DNA of 64,000 bases from Turnera subulata (lineage: Eukaryota > Streptophyta > Magnoliopsida > Malpighiales > Passifloraceae), in NCBI GenBank assembly GCA_028386065.3, contig JAKUCV010002100.1, forward strand, positions 94,146-158,145, given 5' to 3'. Position numbers and translations under genes: made by a program. This document shows, in pieces, positions 43,921 to 53,589 of the stretch; within the stretch, counting starts at the first letter, position 1; every line of letters begins with the position of its first letter. Under the pieces are notes generated by a model. It searched no databases and was not told where the DNA came from. It worked only from the letters and a program-made list of their open reading frames with translations.

Positions 43921-45961
43921 TCGAATTTGAATAAGATGTTGGCCTTCTTTGTAACCACGTTTAACAGCTAAATGTAGGAGGAAAGGACGACATATAAAAT
44001 AACATATTAATGAAGGATCGCATATACCCTCGGCCTGTCATCTCTGTGGTTTGTTTTAGTGATGAACGTCTAGGGACCAGCTGTTTGACTCCAAGTAAAA
44101 GGACAGGCATTGGCTTATAAAGTGAAGACTTCTAACCATATCTATGATATTCTTGTCCATGCAATTTTTTTCTCTGGCCACCCCTCAATTATTTTTTTCT
44201 ACCATGGGATTTTTTGTAATATTTTAATTCCATAAAAAACTAATGGGTCAATCACCTCAATCCTCAATTCATTTAAGAACTATTTTGCGCTTGCTGTTTT
44301 CTTAGCTTGATTCAAGGAGTGATTTTGTCCAAACCATCATTATCTTGCAAATTTTAAATTTATGTATACATGCTAGTCCTCCTATAAAAATTTAACAAGA
44401 CAAGCTCCTTCCCAAGATGCACATGGCTTGATAAAGAAGTGTGGAAGGACAGTAGCTGTAGGATGCATGCGTTTGGCATTGAGGGACACTATTCTATGTC
44501 TACTGTGGAGTAGTGGACCTCAGTTTTTTTTTTTGTCGGTTCGCAAAAACCGCTAGAGTTCACATGGGTTTCATGGACCAAGGGCTTAAGGTCCTATACT
44601 TCTAGTTCTAGCTCCTCCTCAACCCCAGCCTAATTGAGACATCTGGACTTGCTTTTCATTTAGCCGATATACCCTCATGATTTTCTATAAACCCAAAGTT
44701 ACCCCAAACAAAACCAAAGATTGAACTGCTCATTCCCTAATTTCTACTCGCGATTTTTCTCTGCAGGGCTAATTTTGTCAATTCCTCCTCTTCGTGCCCT
44801 CTATCCAATTTTTTTCAGCATCTCCTTCCTTTCACTCTCTTCACTTAATGTCTCTGTACACCAATATCCAGTGAAGTAAAGGTTTAGCATACCAACAAGG
44901 TTTGTTCACCTAACTTCTTAAGTAGTTCTTCATTTAACTCCTTCATAATTGTACATAATTTTCTATACATTTTTTTATTATTTCCAATTACATCTAAGAT
45001 CATGTATGCATGTCTCTTAACTCTCAATTTTTTAAAATTTGGACGATCCAATTCTCTCTATTGTTCTTTTTAATAGTAATATATATATAAGGGAAATGCT
45101 AACGTAATCGTGATTAGTGATCGAATTAAATACTTATCAGCTAATTAAGTTATAAATTGATTATATTGGAATATTTCAATTATCTTATAATTACCAAATG
45201 TTATATTTCTTTTTTTCCATTGTACTGTCGGCATGTCTCCAATTTTCTTTATTTTTTTCTTTTTGTTCGATTCATCATGAGTTTCTTTCATAGCAGCCAT
45301 CACGCCAGCCTCCATGACCAAGACATGAGGGCCGGATATGTATATGCTTCCAGGACCAAGTAACTCTCGAGGGATATATATTCTTCAAGATTTTGATGGA
45401 AGGCATATGCGAAGAGCTTTATTGTTTGTTTCGTCGTCCAACGTCGGGATTAAATTGAATCCACCGCACAACATGCTCTCTTTCGGCGGTGCATGGGTAT
45501 ATAAGAACTCCCTCCCACCCAAAGCTAAGTGCCAGCTTTCTCATCACCATCTACTTTTGACCTGGAGCCGTTGCTCGAGATACTGCAAACCAATTATATT
45601 ATAGATCATGAGCGCTGCATGCTCACTAACCCCTCTTGACCATGCTTAGCTTTGCTTGTTCATTTTGGTGGACTCATTGAAGCCGGAGCGAGTGACATCA
45701 CATGCTCAAGAGAGGCCGCGGGCCGGATACGGGGAAGCTCCAATCAAAAAATTGTGGAAGAGGAAAACTACTTGGAGCATCCGCTGCTCCAGTGCAACTG
45801 AAACAACTTAATTGTTCTTACAGAAAACATCGATTCAATGTCAAAAAATACTTGACAACTTAGTGTAGTACCACTTAATTTATACGTCATTGCCTCATTG
45901 GTAAGTGTTCATCTCTTGTTTGATGGTAAGTACTGCATCGTCTGCTTTTTTGATTCCTTAT

Positions 45962-46038
45962 ATGTTTCAAAAACTTGGCTCATTGGTACTATAGGGGAAA
46001 ATGACCAGTATTAAAAAAAAAATGTCTCAAAAATTTGG
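45962..46038 (+). mobile_element. Truncated LINE-like insert, about 43 bp, imperfect target duplication
   Basis: ATGTTTCAAAAACTTGG (45962-45978) and ATGTCTCAAAAATTTGG (46022-46038) flank a 43-bp insert ending GACCAGTATTAAAAAAAAAA. Two mismatches between the copies suggest an older event. Confidence 0.5.
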
Positions 46039-46688
46039 GTTTCAACTTCCATTCGTTGAGGACAATAAAGCAATGGAAGTTGGGCAACTAACCATGCAAG
46101 AAATTTAACAAAACAGCCAAAAACAAACTGTCGGCAGGTATAATTCTTAAAAACACTAAAGATCAATAGGAGTGACAGGATTTCACTTTTTCTTTTTTTT
46201 CAAAATTAAAATAGAAAATAATTGTAACTGTGAAAATAAGAAATATCTTCAACATAAAGAAAAGTTTTGAAATTTGAAAACGCTCTCAACATGGGTCTCC
46301 CTACAACTGTTCATCTTCCCCTAATCATACTATTCTTCTTCTTTGAATCCACCGAATCCAAACCCACATACACTTCCCAGTAATAGATCCTCACATCCCT
46401 TCTCCTTTTAAGTCTTTATTGTGTTTCCCCATCCGATAATCTTGTTGGGCTTTGGGGATTTTGTTTCTCCCGAATCTGTGGAGACTAATTTCAAGTTTCT
46501 AGCCTTCTCCATCCAATTTTCTTACCTTTATATTTCATCATGGAGGTGAGGATCTATGAAGAGGAGAAGGAAGAAAACAGCCAGTGGCTTGTTCTTGCTT
46601 AGCCTAATTTGATTTCTCAGTAACAATTGTTATAAGTTCTTGCACTGTGTGTGCCTATTTTGTGTTTCTTTGTTTGAAGACAGAGAGG

Positions 46689-47303
46689 ATGGCAGTTGCC
46701 GGCCACGTTGATGGGGACGGTGACGACGGCTTGGATGGCGATGACGATGATGGAGATCCAGATGGTATTGTTATGAAGCTACTTTTGGCTAAAAAGATAC
46801 TAGATGTGGAGCTTGAGCAAGGACTCTTCCTCAAATGCCATGGTGATTTTGCTTTGGAGTGTCTTCCCCTTTTCCTCTCCAAAGAGTCTCCCTCGGATGT
46901 GGGACGGGCTGCCGCCGGCTCTTTCGAACGGTTGGTGGAGGATTGTTTTTGTTGTGTGAAGTATGGAGTTTTCTGTGAAGTGTTTACTCCCAAGGACGGA
47001 TATTGGCTTTCTTCCGTTTCTCCGGTGATGGCTATTGCTTGGCTAGCTCGTTTGTCAGAGATTAAGCCGATAGCTGCCGACCACTGTATGCGAACTTGGT
47101 TGCTGTTTGGGGCTAGTCCTGCTTTATGCGGACATCACGTCCTCCCGTTCGTGGGTAGCTGCAAGTTCTTTGGTTCGAGTTTCAACCTTTGCCTATGTCC
47201 GAATCTCAGTGTAATCGCTTTGTATTCATGGTCCATGCTTTGTTTGCGAATTCATTCCTCTATGTTTGTGGTTTTTTATTATGTTTTTTTCTTTTGTTTT
47301 TAG
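46689..47303 (+). CDS. LINE ORF1-region frame A, 204 aa
   Basis: This starts ATG at 46689 (MAVAGHVDGDGDDGLDGDDD), with an acidic N-terminus followed by a region rich in Leu, Cys and Phe. It does not look like the usual plant LINE ORF1 with a DUF4283 domain and CCHC knuckle. It ends at 47303, and frame B takes over with an overlap. Either an indel separates the two parts of one ORF1, or a T-rich stretch ending in TTTTTAG at 47301 acts as a splice acceptor. I cannot decide which. Confidence 0.5.
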   Translation: MAVAGHVDGDGDDGLDGDDDDGDPDGIVMKLLLAKKILDVELEQGLFLKCHGDFALECLPLFLSKESPSDVGRAAAGSFERLVEDCFCCVKYGVFCEVFTPKDGYWLSSVSPVMAIAWLARLSEIKPIAADHCMRTWLLFGASPALCGHHVLPFVGSCKFFGSSFNLCLCPNLSVIALYSWSMLCLRIHSSMFVVFYYVFFFCF

Positions 47304-48081
47304 TAACACCAAAAAGGACGGTAATCATGTGGCAGTCACGGATATTGGGGATGATACTTTTAATTTAATACCCATTATTTCAGAGAATAATCGCAAATCT
47401 GGCACTTATATGGGAGAGGATACAACGGTTATTGACATTGACAACTGCCAGTTTAAATTCCCCCCATCAAAGGTAGATTTGGAGCAGGGAGTGTCTCCGG
47501 GGAAATCTTATAGAGGGGTACTTGGTCTAGGTTTGGCTGATTTGGGCTCTAGCTCCAAGGCAAGCCCAACACCAACCCATAATTCCTTTGCCCCACTGTC
47601 GGAGTATGATGACGAGCCTCAATACCCACCTGGGTTTTCACCCAGGCCCGAACGAACAACCCCCCTACATCAACCAATGACACCTCTATCATGTTCCCCA
47701 TCTCCTTCTACTACATGCAATTCCAACGAATCTCAGTACACACAGTTCTTAGAGGATAGACTCGCCAGAGCAATTAGCATGGCTAGAGTCAGTACAAGGC
47801 GGAAAATTAAAAAGTTCAATCCTCATGGGAGCATCACTGGTTCTCACTCATCAACCAACAGAGCCATCCGGATGGTGAATTTGCGGGCACCTACGGAGCA
47901 AGCATCAGTTTCCTTGGTACAAGAGAACCTTGTGTCTGAACTTGAGGCCCAACACACCGTGGCTGTGGGGGATGCATTAGGATGGGATCGTTCTGAGAAT
48001 CCGACACAAGCAGTTAGCATGGCTCGGACCTTAGTTGACAAGGAACAGGTTGAATGGAGTCAGGCAAAGGCTGATGTTTAG
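47266..48081 (+). CDS. LINE ORF1-region frame B, about 260 aa
   Basis: Open from about 47266 without an early ATG of its own. It is rich in Ser, Pro and Thr (GFSPRPERTTPL, MTPLSCSPSPSTTCN) and has a basic stretch RVSTRRKIKKFNPHGS. It ends at TAG 48079-48081, overlapping the ORF2 start in ATGTTTAG. This is probably the C-terminal part of ORF1 (nucleic-acid-binding gag-like protein), but no known domain is visible. Confidence 0.55.
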   Translation: MWFFIMFFSFVFSNTKKDGNHVAVTDIGDDTFNLIPIISENNRKSGTYMGEDTTVIDIDNCQFKFPPSKVDLEQGVSPGKSYRGVLGLGLADLGSSSKASPTPTHNSFAPLSEYDDEPQYPPGFSPRPERTTPLHQPMTPLSCSPSPSTTCNSNESQYTQFLEDRLARAISMARVSTRRKIKKFNPHGSITGSHSSTNRAIRMVNLRAPTEQASVSLVQENLVSELEAQHTVAVGDALGWDRSENPTQAVSMARTLVDKEQVEWSQAKADV

Positions 48082-51000
48082 TCTCGTTTCATGGAATTGT
48101 AGAGGGGCACTGGCCCCTGCCAAGCATCGCCATTTGCGTTCATTGATCTTTAAACATCAAGCAGTCTTCGTGTTTTTGTGTGAAACAAGAGTGCCGGAGG
48201 TGTCAGAGCATTGGTGTCGTAAGCTTTGGTCTCCTCCTAACTTACAGTTTTGTTCAGTGGGGTCTGTTGGCTTAGCAGGTGGTTTACTTTTGATGTGGGA
48301 TGGTGATGAGTTCTTGTGTTCTGGGATGGTGCAACAGGATCGATGGATTTTGGTGGAAGGGACGATAAAAGAGTCCAATGATGTCGTTGTCATATGCTGC
48401 TTGTATGCCCCTGTGGATGTTCAAGAAAGAAGTGATATGTGGTCTGGTTTGGTTCAAATGAGGCTATCTCACCCATCACCATGGTTAGTGGTGGGCGATT
48501 TCAACGAGACTTTACGAGCGGAGGAGAGAAAGAGTGGCTATGTGAATCTACGTGGAGCTGGTGCACTCAGGAATTTTATGAGCTCCATGAATTTGTTGGA
48601 GTTTCCTCTAGAGGGGAGTTTGTTCACTTGGATGAATACTACATCTGCCAGCAAGATTGATAGGGCGATGGCAGATCCTGTATGGAGTGTTTTTTTTCCA
48701 AATTTGGTGTTGCAGACTGCTAGTCGTAGTCTTTCTGACCATTATCCTCTCATTTTGGCCCAGGAAACCATAGATTGGGGGTTCAAGCCTTTTCGTTTCC
48801 TCTCTTGTTGGTGGGATTTTCCAGGCTTTGATTCTGTTATCCGAGATATGTGGAAGAAGATTGAGCAAGAGTTTCCTGGCAGGTTCTGCTTGTTGAAGAA
48901 GCTAAGCAAATTGAGGGGGGAGCTTGCCCGCTGGAACAAACTATCCTTTGGCCATATTGATAATCAGGTCACTGAGCTACAACGCTCTGTGGACGAAATG
49001 GAACATCGGTTTGAGCGCAACCTTTTATCCAGTTCAGAGCAGCAATTCTTGGCTGATTCTAGGTCGGCGCTTTTTCAAAGAGAAAGGCAAAGGGAGAGTT
49101 TATGGAGGCAAAAGTCACGGATTAAATGGGGTAAGTTGGGGGATCGTAATACTAAGTTCTTTCATGCGTCTGCCTGTAACAGGGGGCGAAAGAAGGGCAT
49201 TCACTGTATCAAGACGGCGGATGGTGAGGTTTCTACTCCGGCGGGTATCAAAGGTGCTGCTGTGTCTTATTTTTCGAGTTTATATGGTGATGATACACAA
49301 TTTCGGCCTGGGATTGGTACTTTGCCTTTCAATTCCATTGATTCTTATACTGCTGAGTTGTTGGAGAGACCTGTGTCGATGGATGAGGTGAAAGAGGCAG
49401 TATGGGCCTGTGATAGTACAAAAGCCCCTGGCCCTGATGGGTACAATTTTTCTTTTTATAAAAAATGTTGGGACTTCCTCAAGTCCGACATTTATGATCT
49501 GGTGTGCAATTTCTTTGATACTGGAAGATTGCCGAAGGGCTCAAACTGTGGTTATATCACATTGTTACCGAAGAAGGCGATGGCGGAGGGTTTTGACGAA
49601 TATCGACCGATTACTCTCATTCATGGTCTATACAAGATTATCTCAAAGATTTTAGCTGAAAGATTAAAACCGGTTATGAATTCTTTGGTTAGCAAGACTC
49701 AGTCAGCTTTTATCGCTGGAAGATACATATTGGATTGCCATATGGTTGCTTCCGAGGTAATCCACTCCTTGAAGACATCTAAAACGCCTGCTGCGGTTTG
49801 GAAACTTGATTTTAGGAAGGCTTACGATTCAATATCTTGGCATTATCTCATACAAGTGATGAGGAGGATGGGTTTTGGTGAAAAGTGGTTGACATGGATT
49901 CAGGCTTGTCTTCAGTCGACCTCTCTCTCTGTGCTTATTAATGGCTCTCCTAGTCCTGAGTTTGGGGTGCAAAAGGGGTTGAAGCAAGGGGACCCCCTTT
50001 CCCCTTTTCTTTTTCTATTGGCAGCTGAAGGCTTGCATTCCTTGGTGGATACTGCTATTGCACGGGGTTTGATAGAACCTATTGTTGTGCATGGCCTGCC
50101 GATGACTCTCTTACAATTTGCGGACGATACCTTGTTGTTCTCTAAGGCAGACCAGCTCTCTTTGATGACCTTGAAGCGGGTTTTACGGTGTTTTGAGATG
50201 CTTTCTGGGCTTAGTATAAACTTTCATAAGAGTGGTTTGGCGGGGATTTGTTTGGAGGTTGGGAGGATTTCTTCATTGGCCGATACTCTTTTCTGTAAAC
50301 CTGAAAGATTCCCTTTTGTCTATCTGGGGTTGCCTTTGGGTGCAAGTATGAGGTTAGCTAGATTTTGGGAGCCAGTGATTCGCAAATTTCATACCAGGCT
50401 ACATTCATGGAAGGGCCGTTTCCTTTCTTTCACTGGTCGTTTGATACTTGTAAAAGCAGTGTTGTCATCTCTCCCCCTCTATTTCCTATCCATGTTTAAG
50501 GTCCCTGCCTCAGTTCTTAAGAAGCTTGTTCGTATTCAGAGGGAGTTTTTGTGGGGCGGTACAGTTCAGCGAAAGAAACTTTGCCTTGTTGCTTGGACTA
50601 AGATCACTTCCCCTAAACTTCAAGGAGGGTTAGGGGTGGAGGATTTGTTGTTTAAAAATCGATGTCTTCTGTATAAGTGGATCTGGCGTTATCATATGGA
50701 AGAGGGGCCTTTATGGCGGCAGCTCATTGCTGCCAAATGTGGTACCTCTGCGCACTCCATGACCCCGTCTTTCAATCTGGTTAAAGCGTCTCCTATTTGG
50801 CGTTCTATTGTCCAAAGTGGGGACATTGTGGGACTGGGCAGTGGTTCCTTGCAGTCGGGTGTGGTGCTGTGTGTGGGAGACGGACGCCGTGCTAGCTTCT
50901 GGAGTGACCCGTGGTCGTCCTTGGGTTGCCTTCAGGTTCGCTTCCCTCGTTTGTTTCGCATCTCTTCCTTTCAGCAGGCCACCGTTTTGGAAGTTAAGCA

Positions 51001-51766
51001 GGCTGGTTTCTTGTTGCCTTCGTCCTCTTTGGGCTGGTCACGGGTTCGGTACGAATGGGAATTGGTTGCTTGTAACCAGATTTCGAGTATGCTGGAGACC
51101 ATACTTCTTGACCCTGAGAAGTCTGATTCCTGGCGGTGGATGTATGACGTTAAGGGGCAGTTTACAGTGCATGCAGGTTATAGTTTTTTGGGATCATCAC
51201 AGCATGTCCCTTCTCGCCCGCTTCCATGGCTTCGGTTGACTCCTCCTAAGGTGGAGTGCTTTCTGTGGTTGGTGCTGAACGGGGGCGTGGCAACAAGGGC
51301 TTCTCTTTGCCATAGGGGTGTTCTTCCCTTGGATGATTCTTTTTGTTCGTTTTGTGAGCTGGGGTTAGAGGATGTGGACCATTTGTTCCTTCTTTGTCCG
51401 CTTGCTGTGAAGATGTGGCAAAGAGTGTGTCGTTGGTGGGGGGTATGTTGGGTCTCTCCTAGAAGCATGAATTCTTGGATTCTTCACTGGTTGGGGCTGG
51501 CCGGAGTTCGATCAGCGGAACAAGCATGGTTGATCCTCGGTCTTGCAATGATTTGGTCCCTTTGGTTGGCACGAAATGCTCTCATCTTTGAGCACAAACC
51601 TGTACAACAGGAGGTGTTGTTTGATTTGGTGCTTTCTAGGGCTTTGGCTTGGTTTAAGCTGGTGCACCCTCAATTCCCTTACAATTCGGGGGCAGTGTTG
51701 TCGTCTCCTGAGCCTTTCAGAGGCTGGTGTGCTAGTCCAGGAGTTACAATTGAATTTACCAGGTAA
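48074..51766 (+). CDS. LINE ORF2: endonuclease and reverse transcriptase, 1230 aa
   Basis: I take the ATG at 48074 (MFSLVSWNCRGALAP); the frame is open further upstream only from a TTG. Domains in order: APE-type endonuclease (SWNCRG, FLCETR, VVGDFNET, SDHYPLIL, about residues 1-230); reverse transcriptase with LDFRKAYDSI, KQGDPLSPFLF and the catalytic FADDTLLF (about 450-720); C-terminal zf-RVT region (PPKVECFLWLVLNGGVATRA, with Cys-His around CHRGVLPLDDSFCSFCEL). No RNase H follows. The frame is fully open, so the copy may still be competent. ORF2 overlaps the end of ORF1 frame B by 8 bases. Confidence 0.93.
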   Translation: MFSLVSWNCRGALAPAKHRHLRSLIFKHQAVFVFLCETRVPEVSEHWCRKLWSPPNLQFCSVGSVGLAGGLLLMWDGDEFLCSGMVQQDRWILVEGTIKESNDVVVICCLYAPVDVQERSDMWSGLVQMRLSHPSPWLVVGDFNETLRAEERKSGYVNLRGAGALRNFMSSMNLLEFPLEGSLFTWMNTTSASKIDRAMADPVWSVFFPNLVLQTASRSLSDHYPLILAQETIDWGFKPFRFLSCWWDFPGFDSVIRDMWKKIEQEFPGRFCLLKKLSKLRGELARWNKLSFGHIDNQVTELQRSVDEMEHRFERNLLSSSEQQFLADSRSALFQRERQRESLWRQKSRIKWGKLGDRNTKFFHASACNRGRKKGIHCIKTADGEVSTPAGIKGAAVSYFSSLYGDDTQFRPGIGTLPFNSIDSYTAELLERPVSMDEVKEAVWACDSTKAPGPDGYNFSFYKKCWDFLKSDIYDLVCNFFDTGRLPKGSNCGYITLLPKKAMAEGFDEYRPITLIHGLYKIISKILAERLKPVMNSLVSKTQSAFIAGRYILDCHMVASEVIHSLKTSKTPAAVWKLDFRKAYDSISWHYLIQVMRRMGFGEKWLTWIQACLQSTSLSVLINGSPSPEFGVQKGLKQGDPLSPFLFLLAAEGLHSLVDTAIARGLIEPIVVHGLPMTLLQFADDTLLFSKADQLSLMTLKRVLRCFEMLSGLSINFHKSGLAGICLEVGRISSLADTLFCKPERFPFVYLGLPLGASMRLARFWEPVIRKFHTRLHSWKGRFLSFTGRLILVKAVLSSLPLYFLSMFKVPASVLKKLVRIQREFLWGGTVQRKKLCLVAWTKITSPKLQGGLGVEDLLFKNRCLLYKWIWRYHMEEGPLWRQLIAAKCGTSAHSMTPSFNLVKASPIWRSIVQSGDIVGLGSGSLQSGVVLCVGDGRRASFWSDPWSSLGCLQVRFPRLFRISSFQQATVLEVKQAGFLLPSSSLGWSRVRYEWELVACNQISSMLETILLDPEKSDSWRWMYDVKGQFTVHAGYSFLGSSQHVPSRPLPWLRLTPPKVECFLWLVLNGGVATRASLCHRGVLPLDDSFCSFCELGLEDVDHLFLLCPLAVKMWQRVCRWWGVCWVSPRSMNSWILHWLGLAGVRSAEQAWLILGLAMIWSLWLARNALIFEHKPVQQEVLFDLVLSRALAWFKLVHPQFPYNSGAVLSSPEPFRGWCASPGVTIEFTR

Positions 51767-52015
51767 GGGTCTTGTACCTCTCTAACATGGACCTTGAAGG
51801 TGCCTTATGGATTATTCCCTGGGCACCAGTTCTATTGTACATGTTTCCTTACTTCATTAATACACACATTCGATTAGTATCAAAAAAAAAAGTCTATGTT
51901 GTTCTAATATGTATGTTGTACTCAGTCTTTATTATTAATGAATGATTATCTCTTTCGACAAAAAAAAATCTTCAACATAAAGAGAATGTAGTGAATCAAA
52001 AATCATTGTGCGAGA

Positions 52016-52101
52016 GAATGGCAGGGCAAATCTCCTTTGGCAAAACACAAGTATGCCTTTTGACATGTTCTTCTTGCCAAAGGAGGAATGCCCTGTAATT
52101 C
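52016..52101 (-). ncRNA. MIR399: miR399 precursor 8 (minus strand)
   Basis: On the minus strand the 3' arm gives TGCCAAAGGAGATTTGCCCT then G (52042-52022), the form known as miR399a in Arabidopsis. The 5' arm (52095-52075) reads CAGGGCATTCCTCCTTTGGC. On the plus strand the opposite arm would give TGCCAAAGGAGGAATGCCCT, a miR399-like sequence with changes in the middle. The P1BS and TATA sites on the right support minus transcription. The LINE ends 33 bp from the 3' base of this hairpin. Confidence 0.9.
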
Positions 52102-52170
52102 CCCATGCACACACATTTTTCTTTGCCTCCAAAGACCACCTCTTAATGAAGCAAATTTAACCGGAAGGCC

Positions 52171-52236
52171 TTTTATATGGAGTTATTCGCACCTGAGTTT
52201 GGATATGCCAAACCAAAGTAAAATATTAGGATATGC
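52171..52236 (-). promoter_or_regulatory. Two P1BS elements and TATA box of miR399 unit 8
   Basis: GGATATGC at 52201-52208 and 52229-52236 fits GNATATNC. The minus strand has TATAAAA at 52177-52171, 70 bp from the hairpin. Confidence 0.78.
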
Positions 52237-52239
52237 CAC

Positions 52240-53330
52240 AGTACAATTCTTGTAAGTATTCTTTCTTTTTCTCCATTTATGGTTTTATGGTCCTCCACGC
52301 TTACAGCTATCAATTGCCTGAGGACTTGTCACTCTCTCCATTTCACCTCTTTCTGATTCTCTAAAGATTTTCTGGCTTAAATTGAAGCTTGTTTATATGA
52401 AGATATGTACATTATTCTTTTTTTTTTTGTTGAGAAACAAGAATGTGAACGCCACCAGCGTATCAATAGATTTGTGTTGAAATTAGACTAAGTTTATACT
52501 TCAATAATATATATATATTGCTCAATATAATACTTTTTTTGACACTTCATAACATTTTAAAAAATTTATATGCCAAGTTAATTAACTTCTTTCATATAGT
52601 TCCCAAAAAAATATAATTTCTTTGCATAATAATTAGTTTATTATTAAATTAATCATTACTATTAGAATATAGATAAATGCCGAATAATGTGTGGACATCT
52701 TTCTAGTTTGGGCCAGATCGAAATTAAGACAGGTAAGTTAAGTAAGGCCCAAGCCCCTCAAAATTTTTGTATTTTAATTTAATTATATGATAACAAATTA
52801 TCATAATACAATGTGTGCCTCAATGGAGATCAGCAAGGTCAAATAGTGACCCATGAAATAGATGGCAAAAAATCAAATAGAGCATATATACGGACCGGAT
52901 CCTTCTCGAATGTGCTCTTTCCATTTCATTTTCTAGGAATTGGTCCCGATGGATATCCAATTTTGACAAAGCACAATTCGCAAAATCTGTACGATTTGTC
53001 ACGAAAGTGAATAATATGACGATGTCTCTACCCGACGAGGTACGTAATTTGGGAAACTCTTCCACATGCATTCTTAATTTATCCCTCAACGACATATCGT
53101 CCTTTTCCAAAGTAACCAAAACGGGCTGTCGTCTTTGTCTTAAACTTGTAAAGTACCAACTACCAAGAGTAAGACTGAAATATTTTTCACCAACTGTTTG
53201 CGGTGCATACTCTCATTGAGCTGAAAGAACCTAGTACGAGGAAGAAGAGGCTAGAAGGAATTAAACTGAGAATCATATATATCTACAGGACCACTCTTCT
53301 TGATGACTTCCTTACCACAGTGGATGTGCT
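52240..53330. other. Shared upstream region of divergent miR399 units 8 and 9
   Basis: No gene is supported. The two units point away from each other. One further P1BS-like octamer, GGATATCC, lies at 52951-52958. Confidence 0.55.
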
Positions 53331-53332
53331 TC

Positions 53333-53394
53333 GAATATGCTATATTTACATGGAAAACAACAGATCACTCCTCTCTTCTCTTCACCCTATATAT
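53333..53394 (+). promoter_or_regulatory. P1BS element and TATA-like site of miR399 unit 9
   Basis: GAATATGC (53333-53340) fits GNATATNC. TATATAT at 53388-53394 is the nearest TATA-like site, 80 bp before the hairpin. The spacing is wider than in units 2-6. Confidence 0.6.
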
Positions 53395-53473
53395 GTATAG
53401 AGGGTGATTCATACTATTCATCGACCCCCCAAAAAAAAATTAAGTTGATTTTAGAAACACATACCAAAGTATG

Positions 53474-53584
53474 GATGCATGGCTGGGCAATTACTCCTTT
53501 GGCAGTTGGCCAGTCCCTCCACTGCATGCAGTTTGGTGAATTTATAATGCTCACTGCCAAAGGAGATTTGCCCCGTCATTCATC
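53474..53584 (+). ncRNA. MIR399: miR399 precursor 9
   Basis: Mature 21-mer at 53555-53575: TGCCAAAGGAGATTTGCCCC then G. The 5' arm at 53485-53505 reads GGGCAATTACTCCTTTGGCA then G. It pairs closely, unlike the more mismatched stars of units 2-6, so precursor 9 groups with 7 and 8 by arm type. Loop about 50 nt, containing CTGCATGCAG, a small internal palindrome. Confidence 0.9.
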
Positions 53585-53589
53585 GCTAC

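Larger units (their letters stand above)
43440..46244. other. Intergenic left of the LINE, no gene supported
   Basis: A 115-codon minus frame at 43497-43844 shows no known domain and overlaps the likely upstream region of unit 7, so I do not call it. A micro-insertion lies at 43873-43920 and a short truncated LINE-like insert at 45962-46038. Confidence 0.5.
46245..51983 (+). mobile_element. Full-length LINE retrotransposon with 16-bp target duplication
   Basis: ATCTTCAACATAAAGA occurs at 46245-46260 and 51968-51983. Between them lie a 5' UTR, ORF1-region frames, an intact ORF2, a 3' UTR with an internal A-run at about 51884-51891, and a terminal A-run at 51960-51968. The exact duplication and open ORF2 point to a young, complete copy. 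It landed 33 bp from the base of miR399 precursor 8. Confidence 0.9.

Noticed and set aside
44521..44660. SINE-like segment with GGTTCGCAAAAACC
   Set aside because: The B-box likeness is weak and no A box, tail or target duplication could be found.
12497..53584. IPS1/At4-type target mimic of miR399 in the window
   Set aside because: I looked for a miR399-complementary site with a central bulge outside the hairpins and saw none; the 5' arms found all belong to precursors.
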